Positions 26,867 to 36,960 of a DNA stretch of 64,000 bases are shown piece by piece. A program made the translations under genes and the position numbers. Position 1 is the first letter of the stretch, and every line of letters begins with the position of its first letter. A model generated the notes under the pieces. That model had not been told where the DNA came from. It did not search any database and worked only from the letters and a program-made list of their open reading frames with translations. This stretch comes from Eulemur rufifrons (lineage: Eukaryota; Chordata; Mammalia; Primates; Lemuridae), in the NCBI RefSeq assembly GCF_041146395.1, contig NC_091006.1, positions 2,734,001 to 2,798,000 on the forward strand. The letters are read 5' to 3'.

Positions 26867-26867
26867 T

Positions 26868-27345
26868 GGTTATCTATCATATAACAAAATTACCTCAAAA
26901 CCTAGTGGCTTAAAACAACAATAAACATTTATTATCTTCACAGCCTGTGTGTGTCAAATAATTGGGAGTGGCATAAACGGGCAGTGCTGGCCCGGGATCT
27001 CTCATGACATCATCTGAAGGCTGACTCTCCCACCACTTCCTGCCGGGGGGTCTACTTCCAAGACGGCTCACTCCCAAGGTTGGCAAGGTGGTGTGGGTTG
27101 TTGGCCAGGGGCCAGGTGCTGCCCATGTGGCCACCTACACAGGCTGTTTGAGTGTCCCCACAGCATGGTGGCTGGCATCCCCCTAAATGAGCTATCCAAC
27201 AGAGGCTACAGCTAAAAATAGGATGTCTTTTGCAACCTAGCCTCAGAAGTCCCACACTGTCACTGCCACAGCACCTGTCAATCACAGAGAAGAGCCACGA
27301 TTCAGTGTGATGAGGGTATTTATACCAGGCAGCAAGGATCATTCA
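26868..27345 (-). mobile_element. MLT1-type MaLR LTR, antisense
   Basis: AAAACCTAGTGGCTTAAAAC, ATCATCTGAAGGCTGACTCT, CTTCCAAGACGGCTCACTC and CTAGCCTCAGAAGTCCCACA follow the order of an MLT1-class LTR read backwards. It directly follows the L1M fragment. Confidence 0.7.
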
Positions 27346-27499
27346 AGCTGAGAGCTGAAGGCTAAATAGTAGCTAGTCAGGTGAAGAGAATGAAAGAATC
27401 ACTTTTTATAAATGTTGGGACAAAACTTTGAAAGAAGTTTATGTGAAAAGGAAGTAAAGATGAAGAGGTAAACAGAGCCTCATGTGTGGCAGTCCTTGC

Positions 27500-28060
27500 A
27501 AGCTGTGTTAAGGAGCTTAATTTTTATAATAAAGTCCTAAGCCACAGAAGGATTTACATTTTAGTAAGATCACTCTGGTTGTTACATGGAGGATGGATGG
27601 AAGGAACAAGGACAGAGAACAGGAATGGAGGTAAGGAAGGTTATTGAAAGAATCCTGACAAGAAACAGCAACTTGGACGATGGTGGTGGCAATGTTGATG
27701 GAGAAAAGCGGGCAAGTTCTGAGATAATTTAGGAGATGAACGCACGGTCTCAATGTCTGATTGGATATATGGATTAACACAATGAGGAGGAATCAAGGCT
27801 GGCTCACAGGTTTTTGATTTGAGCAACTAGGTAAATGGAACACACGGAAGGAAAAGGTTTGGGTATTAGAAAAAGCTTAACACGGTGAGTTTGAAGTGCT
27901 TGAACATATGGGTATGGGTATGTCCAGTAGGCAGTGGACATATGAGACCTGGAAATCAGGAGATATGCCTAGACATAAAAACTTATCCACTATCAGATTA
28001 TCAGTGGAAACTGCAGCCATGGGCCAGACAAATCATTGATTTTTAAGAGCAAGGGGAGCG
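27500..28060 (+). mobile_element. ancient mammalian repeat, family unassigned
   Basis: Phrases such as AAGATCACTCTGGTTGTTAC, ATGTCCAGTAGGCAGTGGAC and TGAGCAACTAGGTAAATGGA recur across mammalian genomes. Relatives in this window are at 34270-34500 and 35640-36130. I cannot name the family from memory. Confidence 0.5.
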
Positions 28061-28286
28061 GCAAGAGACTTACAAAGGAATGCCGGAAAGGTAGACAGAA
28101 GAAACACCCAGAGTCTATTGTCACAGAAGGCAGGAATGATGGAGCATGTTCATACAACCAAGTACAGCAATTTAGAAATGAGCATTGTATATCAAATAGG
28201 AAAAAAGCCAATAGAACAGGAGAGCTCTCAGCCCGTCCCAAGACAAGAAACTTCTACAGGAAGGATGTGATGATTAATTAGCGCAG

Positions 28287-28612
28287 TGCTTCTCAAAGTG
28301 TAATGTACATACAAGTCACCTGGGGATCATATTAAGATCTGCTTAATATGATCTTGGGTACTGCCTGAGACCCTGCATTTCTGAAATCCCAGATTACGCC
28401 CAAGCTGCTAGTCCACAGACCACAGTTTGAGTAGCAAGGTTCTGCTGTGGTTCTCAAACTTTACTGAGCACACAATCTAACAGATTAGGAGGCCCATGCC
28501 CCTCCAGATTTTGATTCAGTCGGTCTGGGGTAGGACCTGATGATTTGCATCTCTAGTAGGCTCTCAGGTGTTGGTGATCCCCAGACCACACTTTGAGTTG
28601 CACAGCTCAATT
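28287..28612. mobile_element. two adjacent hAT (MER1-group) MITEs
   Basis: 28287-28440 opens CAGTGCTTCTCAAAGTGT and closes CACAGTTTGAGTAGCAAG. 28443-28612 opens GTGGTTCTCAAACTTTACTG and closes CACACTTTGAGTTGC. Each has the CTTCTCAAA/TTTGAG inverted ends of the group. Confidence 0.75.
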
Positions 28613-29231
28613 CTTGATAGTTCAGCAGAGAAAAAAGGCCAGGGGGTCCATCTGGGCTTCCAAACATGCTGCAAACAAGTATTCCTGTACACCACTGCAG
28701 TCACAGTCCGTTACCAGAGCTCAGTTCTTTTACAGTCCCTCCCTGACTCCTTGCTCATATGCTCAGAAGTGGGGGCAAGGGCTTACACGCATTATCCATT
28801 TTAACGTGAAGCAAAAATACTGTAAGTATACAGCCCCTGCCCTGAAGTCCATATGAGAGAAGACGTCAACAACAACAAAAAAAAAACAGCTGACATTTAT
28901 TTTTATCCATTTGCAGACTGTTGTGCTTGTTAACAGCAACAGACACACAAAGGAGAAAAATGTCCAGCAGGGGTGACTAAGAAAGGCTTCCTAGATGGAG
29001 TAATTTAGTGTTGGAATTAGACCAATAATGAGCCGCTTTTTCACAGGTGGAGGTCCCAGAGGGCCATGCCTTTAACAAAAAATCAATTAACATCTAGGTT
29101 GAGTACGTGCTGACAAGTAAAACGTTTTACCTGTTTTTCAAAGCGCGATCAAGAAAGCTACCTAGATAGAAAGCACAGTACCTGCCCTCAAAAGAAAGGC
29201 TGCCAATTTAAGTTGGAGACGGAGTAACGTC
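28613..29231. other. DNA just upstream of the DPY19L3 CpG island
   Basis: No gene seen. 28940-29030 may be another piece of the ancient repeat at 27500 (AAGAAAGGCTTCCTAGATGG). CpG density rises only after about 29230. Confidence 0.4.
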
Positions 29232-29239
29232 TACGAGAC

Positions 29240-30560
29240 TAAGAACATAGTCTCTTCGGAGATGCAGAAATATCTCCGTGCGTACTCTCGCTGGCAGTTA
29301 GTAAGTGACGTCCAAGCACAGATCCATGGCAACGGGACGCTGCGGGTGGCCGCCGGAACCCGGGGACCGGGCGCGCCAGGCCCTGCAGCGCGGATGCTGG
29401 AACGAGTCCAAGCGGCCGGTTTCCGTTCCTCACGCACGCCCTTACCGAACCCTTCGCAACGCTCAGCACAGGGGCACACGAAGGGAACAACGGGAAGAAG
29501 CACTTTTGGAAAGAACAGCCCCCTCTGCCGCCCCAGGCCCACACGGCTCTCGAGCACCCGGGGCTGCGCAGGGGCCGCCTCTCGGCCGTCGGACTTGGGC
29601 CGCTCTGCCCACCGGGCAGCCCTCCTCGAGCCGCCTTTCTCACTCAGGCCCAGGACCGCAGGCACCGCGGTTACGCGAGCCACGGAGCAGCGTGACGGCC
29701 TCGCTCTCAGACCCTGGAGCGACCGGGACGCAGCAAGCGGAAGTACGCCTCTTCCTTCCGGCCAGCGCCGCACGAGACGGGGCGGGGCTAGCGTTGACGG
29801 ACGGCTCCCGCGTCCTATGGGTACGGCTGTGGCGTCCCAGCCTCCCTGGCGCGACCCTTCCCCGGGGCTGCGGACGCCCCCAGCCCCGCATTTCCAGGGC
29901 GGTGCGCGAAGCTCCGCCGCTGCCCGGCCTCCCTTCCGCGTGGTGCGCTGCGGCCCGTCGTGCGTCCCCGCCTCGCCCCGCCGGCCGCCCGCCCCGCCTG
30001 GACCGCGCGTGAGGACGGCTGAGGCCGCAGGTCTGTGGCTGCGGGTCGGGCCGCGGGCAGTGCGCGGGGACGCGTGGGCGCCGGGCTTCCGCGGCCGGCT
30101 CTCGAGGGTCCCGCGGGGCGGGCGCTGTGCCTGCCGAGTGGCGGCTCGCGGAGGCGCGGTGACAGCCGAGAGGCCCTCGGGCCGCCCCGCCCCGCCGCGT
30201 GGCGCAGTCGGGGGGCGCGGCCGCGGCGCTCCGGGAGTCCCGGAGAGGGGCGGAGCGCGGGATGTCCGCCCGGAATGCGGGGTCGGGGGCCGGGCCCGGG
30301 CGGGGGGAAGTTTGCGGAGCGACTTCTCCTCAAGCGGCCGCGCAGGCAGCGGGAGGGCCGGGTTCCACCCTCGCGGCCACTCGCGGTCGTGTGGCTGCCG
30401 CCTGCTCGGGTGGCTGTGTGATGGGGACGCCAGGTGCCGGGGGGACGCCAGGTGCGGGGGGGGGGGTGGTGCGCAGGTAAGCGGGGACGCCAGGTGCTGT
30501 GGGGACGCCAGGTGCGGGAGAACGCCAGGTGCCGGGGTTGTGGTGCACAGGTAAGCGCAA
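29240..30560 (+). promoter_or_regulatory. DPY19L3: CpG island promoter and first exon region of DPY19L3
   Basis: About 1.3 kb of very GC- and CpG-rich DNA in an otherwise AT-rich window, ending about 1.3 kb before the start-codon exon. No TATA box is obvious. Visible candidate sites are a CRE-like TGACGTCC (29306-29313), half of an RFX X-box, CCATGGCAAC (29324-29333), ETS-type CGGAAGT (29738-29744), a TTCCG (29756-29760), and an SP/KLF GGGGCGGGGC (29779-29788). The layout is that of a housekeeping promoter with a dispersed start site. The non-coding first exon must end at a donor here, the strongest being CAG/GTAAGC at 30477 and 30551. Long open frames on both strands are by-products of high GC. 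The transcription start and any divergent transcript are not determined. Confidence 0.8.
30422..30555 (+). repeat. GC-rich minisatellite with two copies of a splice donor
   Basis: GACGCCAGGTGC occurs at 30426, 30444, 30486 and 30504, with a one-base variant at 30521. The spacing is 18, 42, 18 and about 17. The array forms two larger blocks, each ending in GTGGTGC(G/A)CAGGTAAGCG, so a CAG/GTAAGC donor appears at 30477 and again at 30551, 74 bases apart. A G-run of 12 lies at 30456-30466. Confidence 0.85.
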
Positions 30561-31834
30561 TGGGCCCTGCCGCGCCCGGGGAATGCGCAGGACAGAACTT
30601 ACAAAGAATTGCTTTCAGATTCCTTTCCGAGCGTTTAAGATGGCATTCTTTTCCATTTGATGTAAAACTTTTGTTTCATAGTTCTTGCAACTATCGCCGT
30701 GTCTGGCACATAACTGACACTTCAGTGTGTTGGCTTTCTGCCTTAACATGTTAGAATGTATGAATTGGGGGATTTTTAAAACTACTCTCCTCTCCCTTAG
30801 GGCATGACTCTAGGATTAGGTCACTTTGGGGGTAAGGCCATCTCTGGACCTTGCTGAGAGCACTCCGTTTCTTCCTCTCTGCCCCAGCTTCTCCATTTCC
30901 AGTGCTTGAAGGCATAGCCCTTAAATGTGTTTTTTCTCACTTTTTTTGTATGAATGAATGAAATGAAATGTATCATGTTGGTCTGTTCTGTTCTATAGAG
31001 CAAGTTTACCTTTGATTACTAGGAATTAATAAACGGTGGAAACAATCATGTCAGGCTTCTGGTCATATTTAATAAATAGTTAGTAAAACGCTGTTCATTA
31101 TTCAGAGGAGTGAAGCAGGCTGTTCCGGGGGACTGGGACGCTTACTCACTGCCGTCACTCCTCCGCCTCCCACTTGCTGCTTCCAAACCAGGCTCCTGCT
31201 CCCTGCGGTTACTCCCACCGTTGCTCCCTGGGATGGCAGCTGCCCTGATTGGCACACCCTCGCTGTCATCACCACAGGGGCACATTCCTAAAGTTTCCAG
31301 TGTGAATTGTTTTAAAGAACACTGGTCTAGAAATTCAGATACATAAGAAGAAACAATATTTCAGTTCTTCAAAATCAGATTGTTAACAAATTTACTGTTG
31401 AATATCTCCCACGTGGTCGGTTCTGTGGGAGATAGAGAAAACCTATGACTGCCTGTGGAAGTGTAGAAAATAATATAAAACTGTATGATTATTTGACAGA
31501 TTGCATGATAAAAGCTCGGGGAGGGAAAAGACCAGAGTAGCAGGAGCACCCTAGGAAGGAAGGCTTCCTGGGAGAAGGGCAGCGGCCTGTGTTGCTCACC
31601 TACGTTCCTGATTCCTGGCAGTGCCTGCTGCAGAGGAGCAGGCACTTCATAAATATGATTGACTTAAATAAATATTCGCATTGTGTCTTGAGTGTAGCTT
31701 TGGAGGCTGGTTAAGATACAGATGGGAAAATGGAGCATGCTAACGGGGAAAACCAGACAAGTCAAGTCCCTTAAGCCCAGGTGAGCACAGGCTGGCACAT
31801 GTGGATGGGCCGTTTTCTTCTGTGTTGTTTGTAG
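30561..31834 (+). other. DPY19L3 first intron
   Basis: Short intron DNA between the CpG island and the start-codon exon, without a repeat I can name firmly. It ends in a good acceptor, CTTCTGTGTTGTTTGTAG (AG 31833-31834). Confidence 0.6.
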
Positions 31835-31974
31835 GAGTGGTTGGAAGAACGATGCATGTAAGTCTGACATCATGATGTCCATCCGGCAAAGAAAAGAAAT
31901 AAAAACCACAGACGTTTCTGAGGATTTTCCGGCACAAGAAGAAAATGTGAAGTTTGAAAATAAATTGCCATCTG
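31835..31974 (+). CDS. DPY19L3: DPY19L3 start-codon exon
   Basis: The exon has 37 bases of 5'UTR and then ATGATGTCC: two Met codons in a row (31872 and 31875), as in the human protein. The first has A at -3. The N-terminal tail (residues 1-34, beginning MMSIRQRKEI) is charged, has no signal peptide and should be cytosolic. The donor is CTG/GTAGGT at 31974/31975, phase 1. DPY19L3 is an ER multi-pass protein of the GT-C class. It C-mannosylates tryptophans of thrombospondin type 1 repeats using dolichol-phosphate-mannose, and R-spondin 1 is a reported substrate. The 5'UTR part carries a short uORF whose stop overlaps the start codon (see findings). The CDS proper starts at 31872. Confidence 0.92.
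31852..31875 (+). promoter_or_regulatory. uORFs before the DPY19L3 start codon
   Basis: ATG at 31852 opens a seven-codon frame ending at TGA 31873-31875, overlapping the main ATG as ATGA. A second ATG at 31856 is followed at once by TAA. Neither is in frame with the main protein. The 31852 ATG has A at -3; the 31856 ATG has a weak context. Confidence 0.75.
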
Positions 31975-32869
31975 GTAGGTGGCATTTTGGATTGCTTTTA
32001 TTTCTGTGTATTATTACAAAATATCACTCTCCAATAGGGTAAAAGTTTGGTGAGACGCAACAGTTGAGGAAACTTGTTCTAGTATCTAGTACCCTGATGT
32101 TCTGATTGCAGTTTGTTTTGGTTTTACAGTTAGAATTAAATAAATGATGAAAGAGATTTGATTAGGACCCTATGTCAGCTGCCTGTTCATTTGCTTATGG
32201 TTACGCCAGTGTGATCTTTTGAGTCTCTAGAGTAATGCTTTTCCCCACCATTCAGATTTTAGTCTCTCTCTACATTTTCTATGTTTTGTATGCTTTTCAT
32301 GCTAGGCAGCCTTAACTTGAGTGAGTTTCTCATTAAGTATTGAAAGGTGGATCAAGATGTTTTTTATTCTTTAGTTTCAGTCAAATTCCTGAAATTTTTC
32401 CCGTTTGCTTTTTTGTGGAGGGGGGGTGAGTGATCAGAATTTGGTAAATTGTTTATATAATGTTAAGGACTTAATAAGTGATGCATCAAATGGTGTTAAT
32501 TACCAGCTTCTTGCTTCGTGAGTTGCTTTTGTAGTAAGTATGGTCAGGATTTTAAAAATTAGCATGAAAAATTTCATGCATATCAACCATTTTGGATATC
32601 TGACAAAATTTACATTTGCAGCCATGTCAATTCGTACCAGCCAGAGCTGGTAAAGAAACTTGGGGAAACAGATTAATAAAATAAAAGTAATCAAATGGGA
32701 GGTTATGCCATGCAGGTCAGCCATTAGCAAGTACTGCATTTCAGATAATACCAAGTACTTTCTACAGACCTCATACAATACAAATTCAAGATTTTTTTTA
32801 AAACTAAAACACAACTTTAGGGATTCTTCATTTTAGCAAAGCAGTATTTTATTCATCTCAGGAAAAAAA
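31975..32869 (+). other. DPY19L3 intron, nothing recognised
   Basis: AT-rich intron. The frames seen are short and featureless. Confidence 0.45.
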
Positions 32870-34030
32870 CTGAAAACCGAAGTTAAAAAGAAGGAAAAAA
32901 TATTCCCACAAGCCCACCCATCCTAAGACTACCACTGATGACACTATCTTACTGTAAATGTCCTACTCTGTACGTGTATATTCATAAGCCTTCATATGTA
33001 GTTTTACAAAATTGGGATCTACATGCTGTTTTGTAACTTGCTATTTTTCTCTTACGTTATAAACATCATAAATCATTGACTATATTTGTAAAATGTCAGT
33101 GTAGTATTCCATTGTGTGGCTGTAGCACAATTTATTTAACCAGATCCTTGTTGCTGATGATTAAGATTGTTTTCTAACCTTTTACTGATACAAACAGAAC
33201 TGTCATAAATATCTTTGTGGTCAAATGTTTGTTTAAAACTTCAATTATTTCCTTGGGGTGTGTCTTAATCCATTTGTGTTCCTATAAAGGAATACCTGAG
33301 GCTGGGTAATTTACAAAGAAAAGAGATTTATTTGGCTCACTGTTCTGCAGGCTGTACAAGAAGCGTAGCGCTGGCATGTGCATCTGATGAAGGTCTTAAG
33401 CTGCCTTCACTCATGGAGGAAGGGGAAGGGGAGCTGGCGTGTGCAGAGATCACATAGCAAGAGAGAAGGCGAGGGTAGGGGAGGTGCTAAGCTCTTTTTA
33501 GCAACCAGTTCTCTTGCGAACTAGTACAGCAAGAACTCACTCATCAGGAGAGCAGTACCAAGCCATTCATGAGAGGTCTACCCCCATGACCCCGATATCT
33601 CCCATTAGATCCCAACTCCAACATTAGGGATCAAGTTTCACCATATTTGGAGGAGTCAAATATCCAAGCCATAGCAGAGAATATGCCTGGATTGAGAATT
33701 ACTGGTCAAATAATATGGTGGCTTGTACTCACTATTGCCATGTTGCATTCTAGAGAGGTACCAATTTATTCTTCAACCAGCAGTGTTTAAAGATGTCTAT
33801 TTTTTATATCTTTACTCAAACACAGAGTATTAGCATTTTTTAAGCTGTCAAATTGGCCAAGATTTCTAAAAGCATAACTAATCGTTTTGATTTGCATTTC
33901 AGCACTAATGAATTTGAACATCTTCTGTCTGTTATTATTGGCCATTTTTTCCTTTGTGCATTGCTATTCATATCCGCTGTTTCCTACTAGAGTATTCATC
34001 TTTTTTATTGTTGAAAGTATTCATCTTATA
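32870..34030 (-). mobile_element. old L1 fragment, antisense, split by a MaLR LTR
   Basis: 32870-33260 and 33677-34030 read as one decayed antisense LINE. Phrases include GTATTCCATTGTGTGGCTGT, CAAACAGAACTGTCATAAAT, then GATTTGCATTTCAGCACTAA after the LTR. Confidence 0.6.
33261..33676 (-). mobile_element. MaLR (MST/THE1-type) solo LTR, antisense
   Basis: Starts TGTCTTAATCCATTTGTGTT and ends CATAGCA. It has GGCTGGGTAATTTACAAAGA, TATTTGGCTCACTGTTCTGC and AGCAGTACCAAGCCATTCAT in order. The flanking 5-bp sequences no longer match, so the duplication has decayed. Confidence 0.85.
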
Positions 34031-34269
34031 ATAAGGATATTTAAGCTCTCTTACATGTTCTATAAATATTTTTCGTAGTTTATGTGTTCTTTAACTTGAG
34101 CTATGAGGGATTATTTATTCCTGTTTTTTTTTTTTTTTTAAGTATTAAGTGTTTTGGTAGCTTTTAATGAATAAGCCACAAATTGTAAGTAGATTGTCTA
34201 AAAGATTGATTACATCCCAGGGATGTAACCCATTTATTTCCTCCATTTACCAAACTTCACAGTTAAACT

Positions 34270-34500
34270 GTGATTGTTAAAACTATGCCGACACAGGCCC
34301 TAGGAATTAAAGATGAATAAGGTAACACACTTGTCTTCAAGAAGTTCACATTCTAATTGGCAAAATGGACAAGTGAACAGTAGATGCAGCGAGGTAAAAC
34401 TGTAATAAAACAGGTCTGTGGAATCACAGAAAGGAGCCTCTGCTGGGGACAGGGAAAGCTTCACTAATGACAGGTAGCTAGAACTTGACTTACTTCATAG
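34270..34500 (+). mobile_element. ancient repeat fragment, related to 27500-28060
   Basis: CTTCAAGAAGTTCACATTCT and GGGACAGGGAAAGCTTCACT match the upstream part of the same unnamed mammalian repeat family. Confidence 0.4.
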
Positions 34501-34569
34501 TCTGAAGTAGAACTATTAAATTCTAAATTTTTTTTACTGACTTATTTATCTGTTTCATTTTTCTGAAAG

Positions 34570-34703
34570 GCTGTACCAATAGAAGATTATGGACGATTCT
34601 GTCATTTACAATTGGTGGAACCACTGCCCTTTGCATTGGACTTCTTACGTCTGTCTACCTTGCCACTTTACATGAAAATGATTTATGGTTTTCTAATATT
34701 AAG
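34570..34703 (+). CDS. DPY19L3: DPY19L3 exon encoding the first membrane segment
   Basis: The acceptor is TTTTTCTGAAAG/GC; the first two bases complete Gly35. The exon encodes residues 35-79. A hydrophobic stretch at about residues 44-66 (ILSFTIGGTTALCIGLLTSV and on) is the first transmembrane helix. It is followed by HENDLWFSNIK, where the chain enters the ER lumen. The donor is AAG/GTATGA at 34703/34704, phase 0. The next intron is 17.8 kb, the longest seen here, and holds most of the repeats in the right half. Confidence 0.93.
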
Positions 34704-35280
34704 GTATGAGGTTTCTATGACCATCGTGTGATTTATTCGTCAGTGTCTCCAGTAGTTAACCATGTAGATGAATGACCAAGACAACTCAGTTTTGCCATAA
34801 AAAAATTCAGTTTCTTGAAAGGTTTGACTATAGATGAAAAGACTTTTGTTTATTATTTTGAAGTAACACCAGAATCTTTATAATCAAGTGAGTTTTCTCT
34901 TTTTCATGAACTTCATTTGTGTGACAGTTACTCTGAATTACTATTTTTCAAATTATGGATTGTGAAATTAATGCAGTAGGTAATGAGTAACATTTATTCT
35001 GATGAAATAGAAGAGGATACTGTCACATATGGTAAGGTTGAGAAATGTTTTCTGAAACTTTTATATGTATATACAAATTGGGTCACTGTATAAAATGTAT
35101 TTTTTTTTTCCCTGTGGCAATAGAGAAAAAAATCAAAAGCCCCTGCTATAGACCATGGAATCTTAATTCGGCTGATAGAGGGACTTCAACATGTTCATAC
35201 TTTTCTAATACTATATGCAAATGGTTTTTTGGGGTAGGGAAGCCACAGTTTTTATCAGATTTTCAAGAGGATTTGTGACT
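34704..35280 (+). other. DPY19L3 intron, nothing recognised
   Basis: No repeat or exon identified before the antisense Alu. Confidence 0.45.
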
Positions 35281-35577
35281 ATTTACTTTTTGGAGACAGA
35301 GTCTTGCTCTGTTCCCCTGGGTAGAGTGCTGTGGCGTCAGCCTAGCTCATAGCAACATCAAACTTCTGGTCTCAAGCGATCCTCCTGCCTCAGCCTCCCG
35401 AATAGCTGGAAGTACAGGGGCATGTGCCACCACGCCCAGCTGATTTTTTCTATTTTAGTAGAGGCAGGGTCTCACTCTTGCCTCAGGCTGGTCTTGAACT
35501 CCGGAGGTCAAGTGATCCTCCCGCCTCGGCCTCCCAGAGTGCTAGGATTACAGGCGTGAGCCACCACACCCAGCCTC
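35281..35577 (-). mobile_element. Alu SINE, antisense
   Basis: GGAGACAGAGTCTTGCTCTG at the tail side, GCCTCAGCCTCCCGAATAGC in the middle, AGGATTACAGGCGTGAGCCA at the head side. The poly-T is almost lost. Confidence 0.9.
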
Positions 35578-35639
35578 CCCACAGTGTTTAATTCAGTGTT
35601 ACCCACAAAACAGGTGCAGTAATATCTGAATATTTAATT

Positions 35640-36130
35640 CAGATATTCAATAAATAAGTGTCTTATGTGTGCCAGACACTGTTCTAGGCCCTGGGAATAC
35701 AGCATTAAATATGATGTGGAGCTTAATTCTGGGAGGAAAAAAATCAGGAACAAAATGAAAATAAGCACTATGGTGAAAAACAGGATGATGAGATGGTCAC
35801 TAGAAGGCCATTTGGAACTGGGAAGTGAAGCAGGGCACTCCTGAGGATAAGATAGTAAACCAAGACTTGAGTGATGAGAAGGAACTAGCCAGGCTAAGAT
35901 CTGCGAGAACATTCTAAGCAGAGGGAACAGCAAGTGAAAAGACAGGTTGAGATAAACTTGGTAAGTCAGAAATCAGAGAGAAGGCACGTGTGGCCAGAAT
36001 TTTATGAGCAATGTCAAGAATGGTTCGAGAGAGGAGAAGATCAGATCCCATAGGGCCTTGTAGGCTGCACAGGAGTTGGAGAGAGGTGAACAGTCAGAGC
36101 TTTTTAGGATATAGACTTGGGAGGATGTAT
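35640..36130 (+). mobile_element. ancient repeat, related to 27500-28060
   Basis: CCAGACACTGTTCTAGGCCC, GAGGGAACAGCAAGTGAAAA and ATAGGGCCTTGTAGGCTGCA fall in the order of the same unnamed family's upstream half. Confidence 0.5.
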
Positions 36131-36329
36131 TGATTCATCATGTGGAAGGCGATTGAGAGGGCAGGATCGTCAGTGACAATCTTTGTCCCATTTAGCAGTG
36201 GGATGGATGGATAGACATGCCATTTACTATGACAGTGACCACTGTGGGAGGGGGAGATCTGGAGGGTTTAGTGACTTGTGATACCAACTACCCAGAGCTA
36301 GGCCAGACTTCCTAGATTGAGGGCACAGT

Positions 36330-36960
36330 CTCTACAAAAATGCCCTTACTTCACATACTGGTTGCAAGTTTGGGGGTTCTCCAGGCAGCCCCCTCACTTC
36401 TGACCAGCTGACTACAAATCCTTAGGTTCCCACTACCCACTCAGGTTCAATAATTCACTAGAACAACCCACAGAACTCAGGAAAGTGCTATACTTATGAT
36501 CACGGTTTTATTATAGCAGAGGGATGCAAATCTGAACCAGCCAAAGGGAAAGGCACATTGGGCAGAGTCTGAGAGGGTCCTAAATGCAAAGTTTTCATTC
36601 TCCTTTCCCTGTGGAGTCAGGCCCCGGTACCCTCCTGACACCTCAGCATGTGACAATATGTGGACTATGCCAACCAAGGAAGTTCACCCGAGCTCCAGCG
36701 TCCCATTTTCACGGGGGCTTTGTCATGTAGGCGTGAGATTGAATCATTGGCCACACGGTTGAACTCCATCTCCAGGCCCCTCTGCTCCCGGAGGTTGGGC
36801 TGGTATCATGTGGCTCAAAGCCCCAACCCTCTGGGCACGTGCTTGGTCTTACTGGCTTGGCCAGCCCCAGTCCCAACCCATCTCAGCACAAACTGCGGCT
36901 CACCCTGTCATCTGTTAGCACAAGTAGTCAGACATGGCCTCAGGAACCCAGCATGAACTA
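36330..36960 (-). mobile_element. LTR-type endogenous retrovirus relic, antisense
   Basis: Longer relative of 8960-9470. CTAGAACAACCCACAGAACT, CCAGCCAAAGGGAAAGGCAC and GAATCATTGGCCACACGGTT are typical solo-LTR phrases read backwards. Family not assigned, no viral gene. Confidence 0.55.

Noticed and set aside
29262..30554. 430-codon open frame across the DPY19L3 CpG island, with several long frames on both strands
   Set aside because: Very high GC makes stop codons rare in all frames. The composition is Arg/Gly/Pro/Ala-rich low complexity, there is no domain, and the true gene start is the exon at 31835.
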